This document shows positions 61,734 through 64,000 of a stretch of DNA of 64,000 nt, one piece after another. The DNA is from HK1 sp965204915. Its GTDB lineage: Bacteria; Pseudomonadota; Gammaproteobacteria; HK1. Where the stretch lies: positions 3,224,001 through 3,288,000 of the forward strand of contig OZ242023.1 in assembly GCA_965204915.1 (NCBI GenBank), read 5' to 3'. Position 1 is the stretch's first letter. The number at the start of each line of letters is the position of its first letter. The notes beneath the pieces are model-generated. The model ran no database searches. It was not told the DNA's origin and saw only the letters and a list, made by a program, of their open reading frames with translations. Made by a program: the position numbers and the translations under genes.

Positions 61734-62468
61734 ATGAACCCGGCCTGCACGTCCAAACGGCGGTCAGCCATGGCAGCCGGTGCACCGCACCGGCCGGCGC
61801 CACGCCGGTCGGCACCGGCCGGCGCGCACCCTCTGGCGATGCTTGCGCTCGCCATCACGTTCACGGCGGTGCTCGCGATACCCACCGGTGCATCCGCGCG
61901 GGCGTTCGTGGTCGAGATCATCGTGTTCGACGATCCGAGCGGCGATGGTCTTCACGCCGAACACTGGTCCGCGGACCCGGGGAAGCCGCCCCTCCAGGAC
62001 GCGGTCGAGCTCGTGCATTCACGCGAGGGCGGATCGGAGCAAGCCGCTCGCGCGTACCGGCTCGTGGGCCGCTCCGGTTTCGCATTGAGCGGCGTCTGGG
62101 ACTCGCTCCGGCGCTCGGCGCGTTATCGTCCTTTCCTGCACGTGGGGTGGCGCCAGCCGGGACTCTCGCATGGCGCGGCGCGGCCGGTGCACGTCGGCCC
62201 GCATCTCGGCGTGCGCAGGACCGGCGGCCCGGGACCTGAAGGCGGCGAGCGCCCGGCGGTGGACGGCACCGTGAAGGTATCCCTGGCACGCTACCTCCAC
62301 GTCGCTCTCGACCTGGTGTACAGCCGGCCCGGAAACGACGAAACCGCCACGCCGAACGCGGTTCCGGCCAGGTTCCGCCTCGTATCGGAACGCCGGATGC
62401 GCTCCGGCGAGCTGCACTACTTCGACCATCCACTGTTCGGGGTACTGGCGCTGATCAGACCGCTCTAA
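61734..62468 (+). CDS. CsiV-like exported protein
   Basis: A 244-residue protein with a long basic N-terminus and a signal segment (AMLALAITFTAVLAIPTGAS). The mature part starts FVVEIIVFDD, continues through LRRSARYRPFLHVGWRQPGL and ends DHPLFGVLALIRPL, matching the CsiV (DUF peptidoglycan-binding) family that lies next to mfd in many gammaproteobacteria. In Vibrio CsiV binds peptidoglycan and controls peptidoglycan-active enzymes. The Ala/Pro-rich N-terminus may mean that the true start is at a later codon. Confidence 0.75.
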   Translation: MNPACTSKRRSAMAAGAPHRPAPRRSAPAGAHPLAMLALAITFTAVLAIPTGASARAFVVEIIVFDDPSGDGLHAEHWSADPGKPPLQDAVELVHSREGGSEQAARAYRLVGRSGFALSGVWDSLRRSARYRPFLHVGWRQPGLSHGAARPVHVGPHLGVRRTGGPGPEGGERPAVDGTVKVSLARYLHVALDLVYSRPGNDETATPNAVPARFRLVSERRMRSGELHYFDHPLFGVLALIRPL

Positions 62469-62623
62469 GGCCCGCCCCGCAGCGGATGGGAGGCTTGACT
62501 AATCCCGTCCATCCAGTAGCTTTCAGCGCTCGAACCTCATACGGAGCGGCATCGACCTTCACGGGTCGCCCCCGGCGTCCTTCGCCGCGGGGGGACGGCT
62601 CGATCCGGCCGGACGGAACCTCG

Positions 62624-63154
62624 ATGACAGCACTGATCGACGAAGGAGGACGAGCACGATACGGGACGCGGGACATCGCGGGCCTGATCCGGATCTACGA
62701 AGCGAGCTACGTGCGCCTCGCGAAGCTGGTTCCCGATCTGCCGGGATGTGATCGGCCGATGATCTCGCGGGTCGCGGGAGCCCTGGACCTCCATCTCGAG
62801 ATCATCGAGCGCCAGCCGTACACGACGTCGCTGGTGCTGACGTATCGGTTCACCGACCGCGGTAGCTGCGTGTTCGAGCCGAACGCCCGGATCAACGTCT
62901 ACCATGACGTCCGGGCGGCGGAAGTCGTCTCCCACTGCCGCCGGCGCAAGAGCCACGCGATCCGCCTCTGGACTCCAGGCCGCATGCCCGAGATCGACCG
63001 CAAATGGCGGATGAATCGTTTCCTCTTGAAATGGCTCAGGTTCTGCACGTTCCAGGGGCATATCTTCATCCCCGGGATTACCCCCGCGCATGACGGGTTC
63101 CCGCCGGCCGCGGCGCTGAACCCCTCCCCCTGCCTGCATCGGCCCCCCGATTGA
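62624..63154 (+). CDS. DUF1249 protein (YqiB family)
   Basis: A 176-residue DUF1249 protein: IRIYEASYVRLAKLVPDL, LEIIERQPYTTSLVLTYRF, FEPNARINVYHDVRAAEVVS and the block KWRMNRFLLKWL. YqiB-like proteins are cytoplasmic and uncharacterised. The ATG at 62624 gives the family's usual N-terminal length; the tail (ALNPSPCLHRPPD) is longer than in relatives. It follows csiV in the same direction. Confidence 0.85.
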   Translation: MTALIDEGGRARYGTRDIAGLIRIYEASYVRLAKLVPDLPGCDRPMISRVAGALDLHLEIIERQPYTTSLVLTYRFTDRGSCVFEPNARINVYHDVRAAEVVSHCRRRKSHAIRLWTPGRMPEIDRKWRMNRFLLKWLRFCTFQGHIFIPGITPAHDGFPPAAALNPSPCLHRPPD

Positions 63155-63197
63155 CGGGAGCCCTTGGATCCAGGCGTCGCGGAAGCGTCCCTCGGGT

Positions 63198-64000
63198 TCA
63201 GAGATCGGCGCGGGACGGCACCGGGGGCATCCGCTCGCTCAGCCGGGTCGGCCGCAGTCCGAGCCGATGTTCGTAGATGGCGCGGTAGGCGAAGAACCGC
63301 CTGACGTAGCGGCGCGTCTCGGTGAACGGGATGTTGTCGATCCACACCGCGGCTTCGATCTCGCCTTCGGCCGGAAGCCAGCTTCTGACCCGATGAGGAC
63401 CGGCGTTGTAGGAAGCCGTGGCCAGGGCATGGTGTCCCCCCGTCCTGGAAAGGAGCGATCGGATGTAATGCGTTCCGAGCTCCACGTTGAGGTCGGGCGC
63501 CAGAAGCTGGCTCCGGCTGCGCCATTTCCGGCCGATGCGCTTCATCAACGCGCGTCCGGTCCGCGGCATGATCTGCATCAGCCCAAGCGCGCCGGCCGAC
63601 GATCGGGCGTCGGCGACGAACGCGCTCTCCTGGCGAATGAGGGCATAGACGGTCGCCGGCGACAGGCCGCGGCGGTCGGACGCGGATTCGACGACACCGC
63701 GGTAGAGGATCGGAAACCGGAGCTCCAGATCGTCGCGCTCCGGCGTGCCGGCGATGGTGAGGATCGCACGTCCGTGCCAGTCCCGGCACCCGGCGATCCA
63801 TGACGCGGCCTTGATCTCGTCCTCATCGATCTTGCGGACGAGTGCATGCCATTCCCTTCGGGCCTCGACCCGGCGCCCGAGCGCGAGAAGCTCCAGCGCA
63901 CGCCGCACGGCCGGCATGGCTGCGACCCGATCGGCGACCTCCGCCGGAACCGCGAGCGGACGATGGTTGAAACGGTATTCCATCCCCAATCGGTCCGCGG
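63198..64000 (-). CDS. Soluble lytic transglycosylase (Slt type), 5' end outside window
   Basis: About 267 codons from the C-terminus are visible; the open frame runs off the right edge. The C-terminal transglycosylase domain shows the catalytic Glu in YALIRQESAFVADARSSAGA, the motif GLMQIMPRTG, the segment LNVELGTHYI and the second motif ALATASYNAGPHRVRSWLP. Upstream helical repeats (LELLALGRRVEARREWHALV) match the Slt70 superhelix. It cleaves peptidoglycan glycan strands in the periplasm. It converges with the DUF1249 gene. Confidence 0.92.
   Translation of the reverse strand, partial: ADRLGMEYRFNHRPLAVPAEVADRVAAMPAVRRALELLALGRRVEARREWHALVRKIDEDEIKAASWIAGCRDWHGRAILTIAGTPERDDLELRFPILYRGVVESASDRRGLSPATVYALIRQESAFVADARSSAGALGLMQIMPRTGRALMKRIGRKWRSRSQLLAPDLNVELGTHYIRSLLSRTGGHHALATASYNAGPHRVRSWLPAEGEIEAAVWIDNIPFTETRRYVRRFFAYRAIYEHRLGLRPTRLSERMPPVPSRADL

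Noticed and set aside
1..64000. tRNA and rRNA genes
   Set aside because: No cloverleaf-type or rRNA-like sequence was noticed by eye; a covariance-model scan would be needed to exclude a tRNA completely.

Overview
The window looks like a chromosomal segment of a high-GC gammaproteobacterium. The best taxonomic evidence is the right end, where mfd is followed by a CsiV-like exported protein gene and a DUF1249 (YqiB) gene, a gammaproteobacterial neighbourhood. Most genes are GC-rich. About 25.5-27.65 kb is clearly AT-rich, and 28.4-30.6 kb has its own purine-rich coding strand, so both look imported. No tRNA, rRNA, CRISPR array or complete insertion sequence was seen.

Left region (1-16 kb): mainly catabolism and uptake. 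It holds a molybdopterin oxidoreductase (cut by the window edge), a DUF418 membrane protein, hydantoinase/oxoprolinase subunits HyuA and HyuB, an IolD-type hydrolase, a divergent sugar (probably inositol-type) ABC importer, and a divergent urocanase. A higBA toxin-antitoxin pair with a frameshifted toxin sits between hyuA and hyuB.

Centre (16-40 kb): a defence and mobility island. In order it holds hipB with an internally deleted hipA, a fused methyltransferase-endonuclease of BsuBI/PstI type, an orphan HicB, a complete type I hsdRMS set with a chimeric specificity subunit, and a DUF3644 protein with a HEPN-like R-x4-H motif. These are followed by a tightly coupled three-gene cassette of unknown function, the remains of another operon, a UPF0175/PIN toxin-antitoxin relic, a RecQ-like helicase fused to a phosphoribosyltransferase and translationally coupled to a DprA/SLOG protein, and a DISARM DrmB-like relic. 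Housekeeping catabolic genes (DUF1989 protein, quinone oxidoreductase, amidohydrolase) are interleaved. The most promising undescribed systems are the three-gene cassette (28.4-30.6 kb) and the RecQ-PRTase/DprA pair (34.2-37.5 kb).

Right region (40-64 kb): an amidase, F420 genes cofE and cofD, a hydroxyacid dehydrogenase, a complete dipeptide-type ABC importer, a LysR regulator, a homocysteine S-methyltransferase, a fibronectin-III/methyltransferase fusion, a Uma2 nuclease-fold protein, mfd, csiV, a DUF1249 gene and a lytic transglycosylase (cut by the edge).

A palindromic element of about 150-176 bp with 17-bp terminal inverted repeats occurs five times. Four copies are flanked by 7-8 bp direct repeats, so it behaves like a MITE. 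One copy supplies the last codons of hyuA and another separates cofE from cofD. Several enzymes (HyuA, HsdR, an amidohydrolase) also carry in-frame repeat insertions, and at least nine gene relics are present, so this stretch is under active rearrangement.
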